Source of the DNA: Kordiimonas sediminis
GTDB lineage: Bacteria > Pseudomonadota > Alphaproteobacteria > Sphingomonadales > Kordiimonadaceae
NCBI RefSeq assembly: GCF_014656395.1
Contig: NZ_BNCI01000001.1
Location: 186,001 to 250,000 of the forward strand
Direction of reading: 5' to 3'
Length of the DNA stretch: 64,000 nt
Part shown: piece by piece, positions 45,794-54,858 of the stretch
Position numbering within the stretch: position 1 is the first letter of the stretch
Layout: each line of letters starts with the position of its first letter
Translations under genes and position numbers: made by a program
The notes under the pieces: generated by a model
Seen by the model: only the letters and a program-made list of their open reading frames with translations
What the model was told of the DNA's origin: nothing
Databases searched by the model: none

Positions 45794-46609
45794 GTGAACG
45801 ACAGACAATATACCGCCATAGTTCTTGCTGCCCAAAGACCGGGCATAGTCAATAGCGTCGCCGAACACTTCGGATACAGCCATAAATGTCTGGTTCCTAT
45901 CGCTGGTCGCCCCATGATTGAAAGGGTTGTTACCACCCTGACCAAGTCCGAAAATGTAGGGCGCATTCAGATTGTGATTGAAGATGCTACCCTTCTGAAA
46001 GATCTTCCCGGCATTCAGGCTCTGATCACTGACGGCACTGTCACTTTTGTTAAAAGCGAAAAAACCCTATCGCAAAGTGTCATGGCTGCGATCCGGGCCG
46101 GTGGCTCAGATGGCCTACCGTATTTCATCACCACCGCAGACAACTGTCTGCATACGCCAGCCATTATTGACCATTTTCTGAACGAAGTGAGTTCTGAAAA
46201 AGCAGATGCCGCGTGGGCAATGACCAACGACAAACTGGTTCAGGAAACCTATCCCGGAACCGGTAAAATCACCGGGCAGCACAAGTTGACCGACGGCATA
46301 TGGTCCAACTGCAATATTTACGCAGTCTGCAGCGAAGAAGCCTTCGCAGCGATCGAGCTATTTAAAGCCGGTGGCCAGTTTGGAAACAAGAAAAAACGCA
46401 AGGCCATGATCCCGATGATTGGGCTTTGGTCCTTCTTCCTGTACCGTTTTGGGCTTGTATCCCTGTCTGGTCTGGCAAAAAGAGCAAGCAAGCTTTTTGG
46501 CATTCATGCAGTTGCTGTGAAAATGCCCTTTGCCGATGCCCCGATTGATGCAGACGATCTGGTTTCCTATAATTTTATTGCCGACCGTCTTGCCGAACGG
46601 GAAAAATAG
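45794..46609 (+). CDS. MobA-like nucleotidyltransferase, paralogue 2
   Basis: Protein of 271 residues and a clear paralogue of the gene at 43652: LAAQRPGIVNSVAE, SHKCLVPIAG, TTADNCLHT (Asp116, same position), SNCNIYAV, AGGQFGNKKKR and MPFADAPIDAD. Starts with GTG and has only a weak ribosome site. The 177-base region it shares with the divergent ATP-grasp gene would hold both promoters. Function unknown; two paralogues around one ligase suggest sequential or alternative activation of related substrates. Confidence 0.8.
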   Translation: MNDRQYTAIVLAAQRPGIVNSVAEHFGYSHKCLVPIAGRPMIERVVTTLTKSENVGRIQIVIEDATLLKDLPGIQALITDGTVTFVKSEKTLSQSVMAAIRAGGSDGLPYFITTADNCLHTPAIIDHFLNEVSSEKADAAWAMTNDKLVQETYPGTGKITGQHKLTDGIWSNCNIYAVCSEEAFAAIELFKAGGQFGNKKKRKAMIPMIGLWSFFLYRFGLVSLSGLAKRASKLFGIHAVAVKMPFADAPIDADDLVSYNFIADRLAEREK

Positions 46610-46713
46610 CCTGCATCCGGCGCGACACTATGTGACACCTTCAGCCGTACTGAAAGCTTGTGCCCCGTCATGTTGCCGAGTAGGCTAATAGCTAATAACA
46701 GTCAGGAAAAAAG

Positions 46714-47685
46714 ATGCCAGCGGACGGCCCCCATTTTCAGAGAACGCTGTACCCAGCGATTGATCCCTATGCCACAGAGCATTTGGACGTTGGGAATGGT
46801 CACCATCTGTATCTGGAGCAGTCTGGCAATCCCAAAGGCATTCCAATTGTCTTCCTGCATGGCGGCCCGGGCGGCGGCACCAGCCCCATTCAGCGGCGCT
46901 TTTTTGACCCCAGAAAATTCAGGATACTTTTGTTTGACCAGCGAGGTTGCGGCAACAGTTTCCCCCATGCAAAGATCGAACATAATACCAGTTGGGATCT
47001 GGTCGAGGATATGGAGAAAATCCGCACCCATCTGGGCATAGATCAGTGGGCTTTGTTCGGCGGATCATGGGGCAGCACCCTTGCCCTACTATATGCAGAA
47101 ACCCATCCATCGCGCGTAACGCATATGATCCTCCGGGGTGTTTTTCTGATGATGGAGCGTGAACTGGAATGGTTTTATGGGTCTGGCACACGCGCTATAT
47201 TCCCCGAGGCATGGGAACGCTTCATCTCCCGCATACCAGTAGAAGAACAGCACGACTTGATTGCAGCGTACCATAAACGCCTGCTTCACCCAGACTATGC
47301 GGACGTGCAGCTAACTTATGCGAAAGAATGGAGTCTGTGGGAAGGCAGCACAGTTACCCTAATGCCGGACGAAGAACAAAAACTGCATTCGATGGACTCG
47401 ATGTTTGCCAGTGCCTTTGCCCGCATTGAATGTCACTATTTTCACAATCGCGGCTTTCTTGAAGAAGATGGCCAGATTTTGCGTGATGCTTATAAATTGA
47501 AACACATACCAACCAAGATCATTCAGGGGCGCTATGACGCCATTTGCCCCCCATATTCTGCTTGGGAACTGGCGAAAAGAATGCCCTCTGCCACCTTAAA
47601 AATTGTCCCTGTTGCCGGCCATTCTGCTTTCGAGCCTGCAGTCAGACACGAATTGATCAAGGCTACAGATTCGCTGCTGCCATAA
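46714..47685 (+). CDS. pip: Proline iminopeptidase
   Basis: Alpha/beta hydrolase of 323 residues that removes N-terminal proline (S33). HGGPGGGTSPIQRRFFDP, the nucleophile region GGSWGSTLALLYAETHP, the acid in GRYDAICPP and His in VAGHSAFEP are as expected. AGGAAAAAAG precedes the ATG. It is cytoplasmic, as no signal is seen. Confidence 0.92.
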   Translation: MPADGPHFQRTLYPAIDPYATEHLDVGNGHHLYLEQSGNPKGIPIVFLHGGPGGGTSPIQRRFFDPRKFRILLFDQRGCGNSFPHAKIEHNTSWDLVEDMEKIRTHLGIDQWALFGGSWGSTLALLYAETHPSRVTHMILRGVFLMMERELEWFYGSGTRAIFPEAWERFISRIPVEEQHDLIAAYHKRLLHPDYADVQLTYAKEWSLWEGSTVTLMPDEEQKLHSMDSMFASAFARIECHYFHNRGFLEEDGQILRDAYKLKHIPTKIIQGRYDAICPPYSAWELAKRMPSATLKIVPVAGHSAFEPAVRHELIKATDSLLP

Positions 47686-47719
47686 GTTTTGGTCATTGGA
47701 TTTCCTCTAACACCCAACC

Positions 47720-48202
47720 ATGAGATTGATTATGCAAATGTTCCTGAAAACTGCCCTTGCCGCCCTGATGATGCTATCTGGATTATGCACTGTGTCAGCA
47801 CATGAAAGTGAAGATCATAATGCTGCACTTGATATTACTCAGGCATGGGCACGCACAACCGGCAACCGAACAGTATCCGGTGCTGCCTACTTCAACCTGC
47901 GCAATACTGGTAAAGAAGCTGTTGTAATCACCGGTGTAAAATCAGACGTCGCAGCCATGACAATGATCCACAAGTCCTATGAGGATGAAAACGGTGTCAT
48001 GAAGATGGACCACCAGGAAACAGTATCAGTCGCACCGGGCGAAACGTTAGAGTTCAAACCAGGCGGCTTTCACATCATGATGATGCGTCTGCATGCCCCC
48101 TTCAAAGAAGGGGATGTATTTACTGTGACCCTGACATTTGAACACCGGGCCGACATTACATTGCCCGTGATTGTAACTGGCATGGCGGGACTAACCGACT
48201 AA
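47720..48202 (+). CDS. PCu(A)C-type copper chaperone
   Basis: Periplasmic protein of 160 residues with a signal peptide (about 1-27). The PCu(A)C domain shows ARTTGNRTVSGAAYFNLRNTG and the copper site: Met/His in MTMIHKSYED, GVMKMDH and GGFHIMMMRLHAP. It delivers Cu to cytochrome oxidase in related bacteria. It ends just before hemH, on the other strand. An ATG at 47732 or 47738 could also start it. Confidence 0.88.
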   Translation: MRLIMQMFLKTALAALMMLSGLCTVSAHESEDHNAALDITQAWARTTGNRTVSGAAYFNLRNTGKEAVVITGVKSDVAAMTMIHKSYEDENGVMKMDHQETVSVAPGETLEFKPGGFHIMMMRLHAPFKEGDVFTVTLTFEHRADITLPVIVTGMAGLTD

Positions 48203-48211
48203 GACCTGCGC

Positions 48212-49225
48212 CTATACCCAGCCCTGCAGCTCCTGGTCGGCTACTGATTTTAGCATCGTCATACCGACATCGCTATCATTCAGGCAGGGAATGAAATGAA
48301 AGTGGGTACCGCCCGCTTTCAGGAATGTTTCCCGCAGTTCCATATTGATTTCCTCAAGCGACTCGAGACAGTCTGACGCGAATGCCGGACTAAGCACCGC
48401 CAATTTGGTCACCCCACTTTCGACCAGTTCTTCTACCTTATTGTCCGTATAGGGACCAACCCATTCGGCCGGGCCCACACGCGACTGAAAACTGGTTTCC
48501 AGATACCCAGAATTCAGTCCAAGTTTTTCACTGAGCAAGCGCGATGTCTTCATACAGTGACACGGATACGGGTCACCTTTATCCCAATATGCCTTGGGTA
48601 TTGAATGATACGATGCAAGAAGCTTCACCGGCTTCCAGGAAAGCTGATCCAGATCGGTTTGCACTGACGATGCCAATGCCGCGATATAGTCTGCATTATC
48701 ATAGTAAGCTGGTACTGTGCGCACCGCCGGTTGCCAGCGAAGTTCTGCAAGCGCCTTAAACGCCTTATCGTACGCTGCCGCCGTGCTCGTGGCACTATAC
48801 TGCGGGAACAGGGCGAACAAAACAATCCGGTTACAACCGGCTTCTTTCATCGCCTGGAGCTTTTCTTTCAAGCTGGGCGTGCCGTAGGTATAGGCCCAGT
48901 CGACCAGCACGTTGTCACCGTATTTCTCCGCCAGCTTTTCAGCCTGTGACCGGGTAATCGTCGTCAAGGGGCTTTCATTCTTCTCCCTGTTCCAGACCTT
49001 TGCATATGCCTTGGCAGAACGGGCAGGACGGAAAGTCAATATCGGCCCATACAGAATAGGTAACCACAGTGCGCGCGGTGTCTCAATAACCCGCGGATCG
49101 CCTAAAAACTCAGCCAGATACTTGCGAACCGCACCGTATGTCGGCGCTTCTGGTGTTCCAAGGTTTATGATCAGAAGACCGGTGCGCGGCGTTGCGATTT
49201 TTGGATGAGAAGCTGGCTTTTCCAT
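48212..49225 (-). CDS. hemH: Ferrochelatase
   Basis: Enzyme of 337 residues that inserts iron into protoporphyrin IX. INLGTPEAPTYGAVRKYLAEFLGDPRVI is the family start, SYHSIPKAYWDKGDPYPCHC holds the catalytic His, and SPAFASDCLESLEEI the conserved Glu. The frame runs to TTG 49252, but ATG 49225 with AGGA upstream is likelier. It may be linked functionally to the haem-using proteins of the region. Confidence 0.93.
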   Translation of the reverse strand: MEKPASHPKIATPRTGLLIINLGTPEAPTYGAVRKYLAEFLGDPRVIETPRALWLPILYGPILTFRPARSAKAYAKVWNREKNESPLTTITRSQAEKLAEKYGDNVLVDWAYTYGTPSLKEKLQAMKEAGCNRIVLFALFPQYSATSTAAAYDKAFKALAELRWQPAVRTVPAYYDNADYIAALASSVQTDLDQLSWKPVKLLASYHSIPKAYWDKGDPYPCHCMKTSRLLSEKLGLNSGYLETSFQSRVGPAEWVGPYTDNKVEELVESGVTKLAVLSPAFASDCLESLEEINMELRETFLKAGGTHFHFIPCLNDSDVGMTMLKSVADQELQGWV

Positions 49226-49394
49226 ATGTGATGCATTCCTGTTTAATAACAACTAGAGACATACCAAAATCCCTGAGAATTGAAAGGATTGAGTAATCGT
49301 GTCCTACGTATAAAAATAATTTATTGGCATTAAAGGCTTCTTACGCGCACAATACGCCCGCTGGATTACTGGAAATTTGAAGATGGAGGTAACC

Positions 49395-49586
49395 ATGAAA
49401 CAATCAACAGTCCACACCTATGCAAAAAGTCTGTATGAACAAATGGGCCCCAAGTCAGAGGCCTATGTAGCGCAGAAAATTGCTGCGCAACATGCAGACA
49501 AGGAAACGGGGGGCGAGTTAGATGCCGACACCATTAATTGGTCAAGGGTACGTGACGCCTTGCAGGTTATCAGGGCGTCAGAATAG
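49395..49586 (+). CDS. Small hypothetical protein
   Basis: Protein of 63 residues, charged and mostly helical (YAKSLYEQMGPKSEAYVAQK, then NWSRVRDALQVIRA). A perfect GGAGGT four bases before ATG 49395 supports this start over TTG 49377 and shows that the gene is real. It is divergent from hemH. Family not recognised. Confidence 0.65.
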   Translation: MKQSTVHTYAKSLYEQMGPKSEAYVAQKIAAQHADKETGGELDADTINWSRVRDALQVIRASE

Positions 49587-49724
49587 TAAAAAACTCGACA
49601 ACACCACTGATCACCCCATGGCGCACATTCAGACTTCTAACTGACCATAGTTTTCAGGGCCTATACTACAAGCTGGGTGCTTGCACCGTCCTTTCGCTGC
49701 TGACATGTAAGTCATAGATACTAT

Positions 49725-50873
49725 TTAGTGAAGGATACGCACCAGCATGGTACCTGCTTCACGCAGGGGGTCGGTTGCGATAGCCAGTACATGCCCATCA
49801 TGCGGTGCATAATAGCGCTGCAACTCGCGGCCAAACGGGTCCGCCATCGTCGCGATATGCTGCCCCTTCTTCACCGGGTCAAGAAGCCTGACATGCAGGC
49901 TGACAACACCACCTTTTTGCGCGGTGACATTGGTATAATTACTGCCAATAACAGGGGGGAGAAGTGGCTTCGTCACCGTACCAACCAACATTTCATGGCG
50001 GACCATCACATTCCGAATGCCCGCAACTGCGCGGTCGATCAACCGTTCCTGAAACTGTTTGGGGGCCCCAACTTCGAAAGTTACAGCGGGAATGCCTTCT
50101 TTTACAAATGTCGTCTCAAGTGCCCCTTTTTGTCCCTTATCCCGCTTGATAATATCGGGCATCAGGTCTTTGGCCATTTGCCAGACAACAGGCTTGCGAA
50201 AATCCGCGAACACAAAAAGCGGATAGGCAGTTCCGCGGGTCTGGGTATGCAGATCAATAGCCAGGTCCGCATTATCTTTCAGAATGTTATGCCACAAACC
50301 CCACACATAGCGTTCAGCCATAGAACCATGCCTGCGACTACCTGGCATAATACGGTTCAGGTCCACCATGGCACCACCGCCAGCCGCCATTTGAAAATGC
50401 CTGCTGCTTGCGACCATACCGGTTTGATTGATACCTGGAAGGGCGATTAAAGTGCCCAATATTGTCTCAGTCTCCAAAGACCGAATCAACTGGTGGATGA
50501 CCCCAATGCCGTTCAATTCGTCCCCGTGTACCGCTGCGGTTAAAACCAGTCGCGGCCCCTCGCTTGCTCCCTTGACCACAATAATCGGCACAAAAATCGG
50601 ATTGCCGGTTCCCTGTTCCCCGGCACGGTAATAGAAATAGTGTGTACCCAGCGCCAACGCACGCGTATCAAGTGCCGTGATAACAGGGACACCGTCCACG
50701 CGGTCACACGCATCTGCATTATCAAGCGCCCCCTCATCCGACCCGTCTGCAGAGCCGCCTGATACGTGCGCATCACAGTCCGTTTCGGTAACGTAACCAT
50801 ATGCGGGCGCTGCTACCATTTGCACCAACGTAATCGCACATGTTATTAGGATGACTTTAATACAGGAACCCAC
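49725..50873 (-). CDS. Exported succinylglutamate desuccinylase/aspartoacylase-family enzyme
   Basis: Zinc-dependent M14-like amidohydrolase of 382 residues. A signal peptide (about 1-26) is followed by an Asp/Gly-rich stretch between Cys33 and Cys56. Zinc ligands are in AAVHGDELNG (His, Glu) and DLHTQT (His), with a substrate loop LPGINQTGM and DLNRIMPG. The C-terminal domain has a lipoyl-like fold (KKGQHIATMADPFG). Export is unusual for AstE or AspA, so the substrate is probably an extracytoplasmic N-acylated amino acid or small amide. Confidence 0.8.
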   Translation of the reverse strand: MGSCIKVILITCAITLVQMVAAPAYGYVTETDCDAHVSGGSADGSDEGALDNADACDRVDGVPVITALDTRALALGTHYFYYRAGEQGTGNPIFVPIIVVKGASEGPRLVLTAAVHGDELNGIGVIHQLIRSLETETILGTLIALPGINQTGMVASSRHFQMAAGGGAMVDLNRIMPGSRRHGSMAERYVWGLWHNILKDNADLAIDLHTQTRGTAYPLFVFADFRKPVVWQMAKDLMPDIIKRDKGQKGALETTFVKEGIPAVTFEVGAPKQFQERLIDRAVAGIRNVMVRHEMLVGTVTKPLLPPVIGSNYTNVTAQKGGVVSLHVRLLDPVKKGQHIATMADPFGRELQRYYAPHDGHVLAIATDPLREAGTMLVRILH

Positions 50874-50969
50874 AATGCTACCCGTCTGAAAAGTTGATAA
50901 GTTTACTGTTGCGCTTTTTTAGCGCATCATGGCAAATATTAGTATTAAAAACGCAAAGGATCAAAGGTC

Positions 50970-51599
50970 ATGAGTGCAGGATGTGGCTGCGATGACATCA
51001 AGTTTGATGGAATGGACCCCGCTTACAAACGGGCGTTGATCGCGGTTATTGTCATTAATGCCCTTATGTTCCTGATCGAAATGCCTATGGGCTTTGTCGG
51101 CAATAGCCAGGCACTGAAAGCAGATGCGCTCGACTTTCTGGGGGATACAGCTACATATTCCATTTCCCTGCTGGTGATTGGTGCATCGTTGAAAAAGCGG
51201 GCCTTTGTTGCCTTGATCAAAGGGGTCAGCCTAGGTCTGATGGGGCTTTGGGTACTAGGGAGCACGCTCTACAGCGTCTTTTACCTACAAGAGCCAGCAG
51301 CCGTCATCATGGGAAGTGTTGGCTTTGCTGCACTGGCGGCCAACCTCCTTAGTGTAGTGTTACTAATGCGTTTCAAAGACGGGGATGCCAACGTTCGGTC
51401 TGTATGGCTTTGTAGCCGTAACGATGCCATTGGCAATGTTATGGTAATTGTAGCCGCCTCCGGGGTTTGGCTTTCTGGAACGGGCTGGCCTGACTTGATC
51501 GTCGCGGGTATCATGGCCTCTATATTCCTGTCTGGTTCGTGGCAAATAATCCGGCAGGCACGGCACGAATTATCGCACACGCATGCGGCGGCGGAATAA
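50970..51599 (+). CDS. Small CDF-family cation transporter
   Basis: Membrane protein of 209 residues with six helices. The TM2 metal site ALKADALDFLGD and the TM5 motif SRNDAIGNVMVI fit short cation-diffusion transporters that lack the cytoplasmic domain. N-terminal Cys-Gly-Cys-Asp-Asp and C-terminal His (HTHAAAE) may help metal capture. The metal is not determined. Confidence 0.85.
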   Translation: MSAGCGCDDIKFDGMDPAYKRALIAVIVINALMFLIEMPMGFVGNSQALKADALDFLGDTATYSISLLVIGASLKKRAFVALIKGVSLGLMGLWVLGSTLYSVFYLQEPAAVIMGSVGFAALAANLLSVVLLMRFKDGDANVRSVWLCSRNDAIGNVMVIVAASGVWLSGTGWPDLIVAGIMASIFLSGSWQIIRQARHELSHTHAAAE

Positions 51600-51700
51600 T
51601 CTTTGCTAAGGCTGGCGCACAGGCACCGATCAAGCGACAAAATAGTTGACCGCAACACTACGGCATTGCGGTTATGCCTGGGGGCTTTGGGGGACATAGA

Positions 51701-52993
51701 ATGATTTTGAAACCACACCAGTTGATGGTATCTGGCCGGTTTTTACCTCTTTTTATCACGCAGTTTCTAGGGGCTTTTAACGACAACCTGTTTCGTTCCG
51801 CACTTATCATGCTGATTACTTTCCGACTGGCCGATCAGGTTGGGGTCAGTTCAGCTGTTTTAAATAATCTGGCAATTGGCCTGTTTATTCTTCCCTATTT
51901 TCTTTTCTCTGCACTGGCTGGCCAACTGGCCGACAAATATGAGAAAACGGGCCAGATAGTCTGGATCAAAATTTGGGAAATTGTTCTGGCCACAGCTGGT
52001 GCCATCGGTTTCTATTATGAAATCCTGCCGCTTCTTATGGCAGTGCTTGCGGGGCTAGGCCTTCAGTCAACTTTCTTTGGTCCGATTAAATATTCCATAA
52101 TGCCGGACCTTGTGGACCGCCCTAACCTGCTGTCCGCAAACGCCCTTGTGGAAGCAGGCACCTTCATTGCCATACTTTTAGGCACCATTGTTGGTGGGCT
52201 AGTGGTTCTGTCCGACGGTGGGATTATGTCTATCGCGGGCCTGACCATCAGCATTGCCGTAATCGGTACCCTGTCCGGATCAAAGGTTGTCAAAACCGGA
52301 CGGGCGGACCCGGACCTGATCATCTCCAGGAATATTTTCCAGTCCACTGGCCGCCTGTTGAAGCGCGCATGGGCTGACCCCGTCACCAGGCGTACCATTA
52401 TTGGCATCAGCTGGATCTGGACGCTTGGGTCAATTTACCTCACTCAAATCCCTGTTATGGCCCGGGATATCCTTTATGGTGACGAAACTGTGGTCACTGC
52501 GATCCTGGCCATCTATTCGGTCGGCATTGGGGCAGGCTCGATTTTTGCCAGCAAAATACTGAAAGGCGACATCTCAGCCCGTCTGGCAACACCGGCCCTG
52601 CTCGGCCTTGCGCTGGTTGGCGGGCTTCTTTTTGTGTTACTGCAACTGCCCGGCATCCCGCCAGAAAACGGCGACTTTCATACTTTTAGCAGCTTCCTGA
52701 GTAAGCCTCTCTACTGGTGTATCCTTCTTGTATTATGCGCTACGTCCATTCTTGGCGGCATGGTTATTGTGCCGCTTTACACGATTTTACAGGATAAAAG
52801 TGAACGGCACACACGCTCCCAAATCATTGCCTCCAATAACATCATTAATAGTGGTTTTATGTTTACAGGTGCTGTCATTGCCGCAGGACTGCTTGCTGCG
52901 GGCCTTCAGACACAGGATTTGTTTTTGGTAGTTGGTGTGTTCAACCTGTTGATCATCCTTGCGGTGAAGCCACTGACTAAGCTTCTTTCCTAG
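51701..52993 (+). CDS. LplT-like lysophospholipid transporter (MFS)
   Basis: Twelve-helix MFS protein of 430 residues. FITQFLGAFNDNLFRSALI, FLFSALAGQLADKYEKTG and GLQSTFFGPIKYSIMPDL are signatures of LplT/Aas transporters that flip lysophospholipids inward for re-acylation. Many homologues are fused to a PlsC acyltransferase; this one is not. ATG 51701 with GGGGGA upstream is preferred over 51674. The following gene is a lysoplasmalogenase-like protein. Confidence 0.88.
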   Translation: MILKPHQLMVSGRFLPLFITQFLGAFNDNLFRSALIMLITFRLADQVGVSSAVLNNLAIGLFILPYFLFSALAGQLADKYEKTGQIVWIKIWEIVLATAGAIGFYYEILPLLMAVLAGLGLQSTFFGPIKYSIMPDLVDRPNLLSANALVEAGTFIAILLGTIVGGLVVLSDGGIMSIAGLTISIAVIGTLSGSKVVKTGRADPDLIISRNIFQSTGRLLKRAWADPVTRRTIIGISWIWTLGSIYLTQIPVMARDILYGDETVVTAILAIYSVGIGAGSIFASKILKGDISARLATPALLGLALVGGLLFVLLQLPGIPPENGDFHTFSSFLSKPLYWCILLVLCATSILGGMVIVPLYTILQDKSERHTRSQIIASNNIINSGFMFTGAVIAAGLLAAGLQTQDLFLVVGVFNLLIILAVKPLTKLLS

Positions 52994-53118
52994 GCTAATG
53001 AAAAGATTGTAATTTTCCCGCTTCATATTTGAAACAGACCCGGTATAGTCAGTGCAAAGAGAACGATGTGGGTCGGAGTTTTGCTGTTCTCTGTGCAAGA
53101 CCGGGGGAAATGGGTCCT

Positions 53119-53808
53119 ATGTTTCAGAAACAACACCATACAGCGCTGGAATTGGCTGGACAGCTGATTTTACTGCTTTCTGCTATTGTTGCCTTGATAC
53201 ACGGCTTAAAAATTTACCCGCCAGAATTGGTCTATGTCACTAAGACTACGCCTGTGGCCTTGCTGGCGCTACTTGCGCTTATCAACATAAAGTCTGTAGA
53301 TCACGCGATCCTGTTTTTCGCACTCGCTATATCCGCGCTGGCAGACTATCTGATTGCCCAACCAACTGTTGACGCCTTCATGAACGGGCTTTTGACCTTT
53401 CTGGTTGTACAGATAATCTACATATTTCTGTTTCTGAAAAACCGGCTACCTGCCAAGGACGTTACCCCCATGCGGCTCAGGCTCGCCTCGCTTATGTGGG
53501 CGATGACCATCCTTGCCATTTTTGTTATGTATCCTGATCTGGACAGCGAAAGCTACAATGTCGTGATATATAGTTTCAGCCTGACTGCGATGGCAACAGC
53601 CGCACTGATCAGCCGCTTTCCTTTTACCATGGTCGGTGTTGGTGCAGTTCTTTTCTATATTTCTGACAGCCTGATTGGTGCACAACAATTTATGAATGCT
53701 CCGGACTATCTGGGATATATTGTCTGGGCAACATACTATGTCGCCCAGGTTTTAATTACCCTGGGCGTGTTGATCGGCAAGGGTCCAAACCGCGGTATCC
53801 GCTACTGA
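53119..53808 (+). CDS. YhhN/TMEM86 lysoplasmalogenase-like protein
   Basis: Membrane protein of 229 residues with about eight helices. YVTKTTPVALLAL, ALADYLIA and FYISDSLIGAQQF match the YhhN/TMEM86 family, some members of which hydrolyse lysoplasmalogens. It follows the LplT-like gene by 125 bases on the same strand, and lipid handling fits both. The ATG 53119 start is chosen because it precedes the first helix; the frame is open further upstream. Confidence 0.85.
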   Translation: MFQKQHHTALELAGQLILLLSAIVALIHGLKIYPPELVYVTKTTPVALLALLALINIKSVDHAILFFALAISALADYLIAQPTVDAFMNGLLTFLVVQIIYIFLFLKNRLPAKDVTPMRLRLASLMWAMTILAIFVMYPDLDSESYNVVIYSFSLTAMATAALISRFPFTMVGVGAVLFYISDSLIGAQQFMNAPDYLGYIVWATYYVAQVLITLGVLIGKGPNRGIRY

Positions 53809-53879
53809 ATTGACTAAAACCGTCCAAAAGTCTAAAAGCCGGACATACATGTGTTTAGATTAATGGAACCCTCAGGAAG

Positions 53880-54767
53880 ATGATGTCGGTCAAAAGCGAT
53901 CAATCCAAACTGCAACGCAAGGCAGCGATCCTTGTAGAAGCATTGCCGTATATGAAAAAATATAATGGCGAAACTTTCGTCATTAAATACGGCGGCAATG
54001 CAATGATCGACGAAAGTCTCAGCCAGCAATTTGCCGAAGATATTACCCTGTTGAAGCAGGTAGGCATCAATCCGGTTGTCGTCCATGGTGGCGGCCCCCA
54101 AATTGGCACTATGCTGAAAAAGCTGGATATCGAATCCGAATTTATTGATGGTCTGCGCGTCACCAGCAAGGATGCGGTCAGTGTCGCAGAAATGGTACTG
54201 TGTGGCGGGGTGAATAAAAACATCGTCGCAGATATTAACGCCAAAGGGGGGTGCGCAATCGGCCTGTCCGGTAAGGACAGTTCCTTGGTGACCGCTGAGA
54301 AAATCATCCGCAAACGCGCTGACGGCAGCGAAGTTGATCTTGGTTTTGTTGGCACGCCAAAAGCCGTTGATGCGACTTTCATCGAACAAAGCATCGCAAA
54401 TGGCATCATCCCTGTGATTGCCCCGATCGCGATGGGCGAAGATGGACAGACCTACAACATCAATGCGGACACAATGGCTGGTGCGATTGCCGGTGCACTG
54501 AACGCACGCCGCTTCATCCTTTTGACCGATGTGTCGGGTGTTATGAACAAAGCCGGCGAAATCCTGACCGAACTGTCGTTCAGTGATGTCGATACCCTGA
54601 TTAAAGACGGCACCATCACGGGCGGCATGCTGCCGAAAGTTGAAACCTGCGTTAATGCGGTGAAGGCCGGTGTAAACGGTGCCGTTATTCTGGATGGCCG
54701 TGTTCTGCACGCCATTCTTCTGGAAATCTTCACCGAGCGCGGCGCAGGTACCCTGATCCGGGAATAA
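53880..54767 (+). CDS. argB: Acetylglutamate kinase
   Basis: Enzyme of 295 residues for the second step of arginine synthesis. ETFVIKYGGNAMIDE, VVVHGGGPQIG, the glycine-rich loop and MLPKVETCVNAVKAGVNGAVILDGRVLHA show the amino-acid kinase fold. It may be feedback regulated by arginine; the N-terminal helix of arginine-sensitive forms is present (about 1-20). Confidence 0.96.
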   Translation: MMSVKSDQSKLQRKAAILVEALPYMKKYNGETFVIKYGGNAMIDESLSQQFAEDITLLKQVGINPVVVHGGGPQIGTMLKKLDIESEFIDGLRVTSKDAVSVAEMVLCGGVNKNIVADINAKGGCAIGLSGKDSSLVTAEKIIRKRADGSEVDLGFVGTPKAVDATFIEQSIANGIIPVIAPIAMGEDGQTYNINADTMAGAIAGALNARRFILLTDVSGVMNKAGEILTELSFSDVDTLIKDGTITGGMLPKVETCVNAVKAGVNGAVILDGRVLHAILLEIFTERGAGTLIRE

Positions 54768-54858
54768 TTTCTCGGCCGCAAAAAATTGGTGGCAGCAGAT
54801 CAGAGCACATTCCAGGCACTTGGAGGCTTGTAGATTTTGACAAGGCAGTCAGTTGCGG

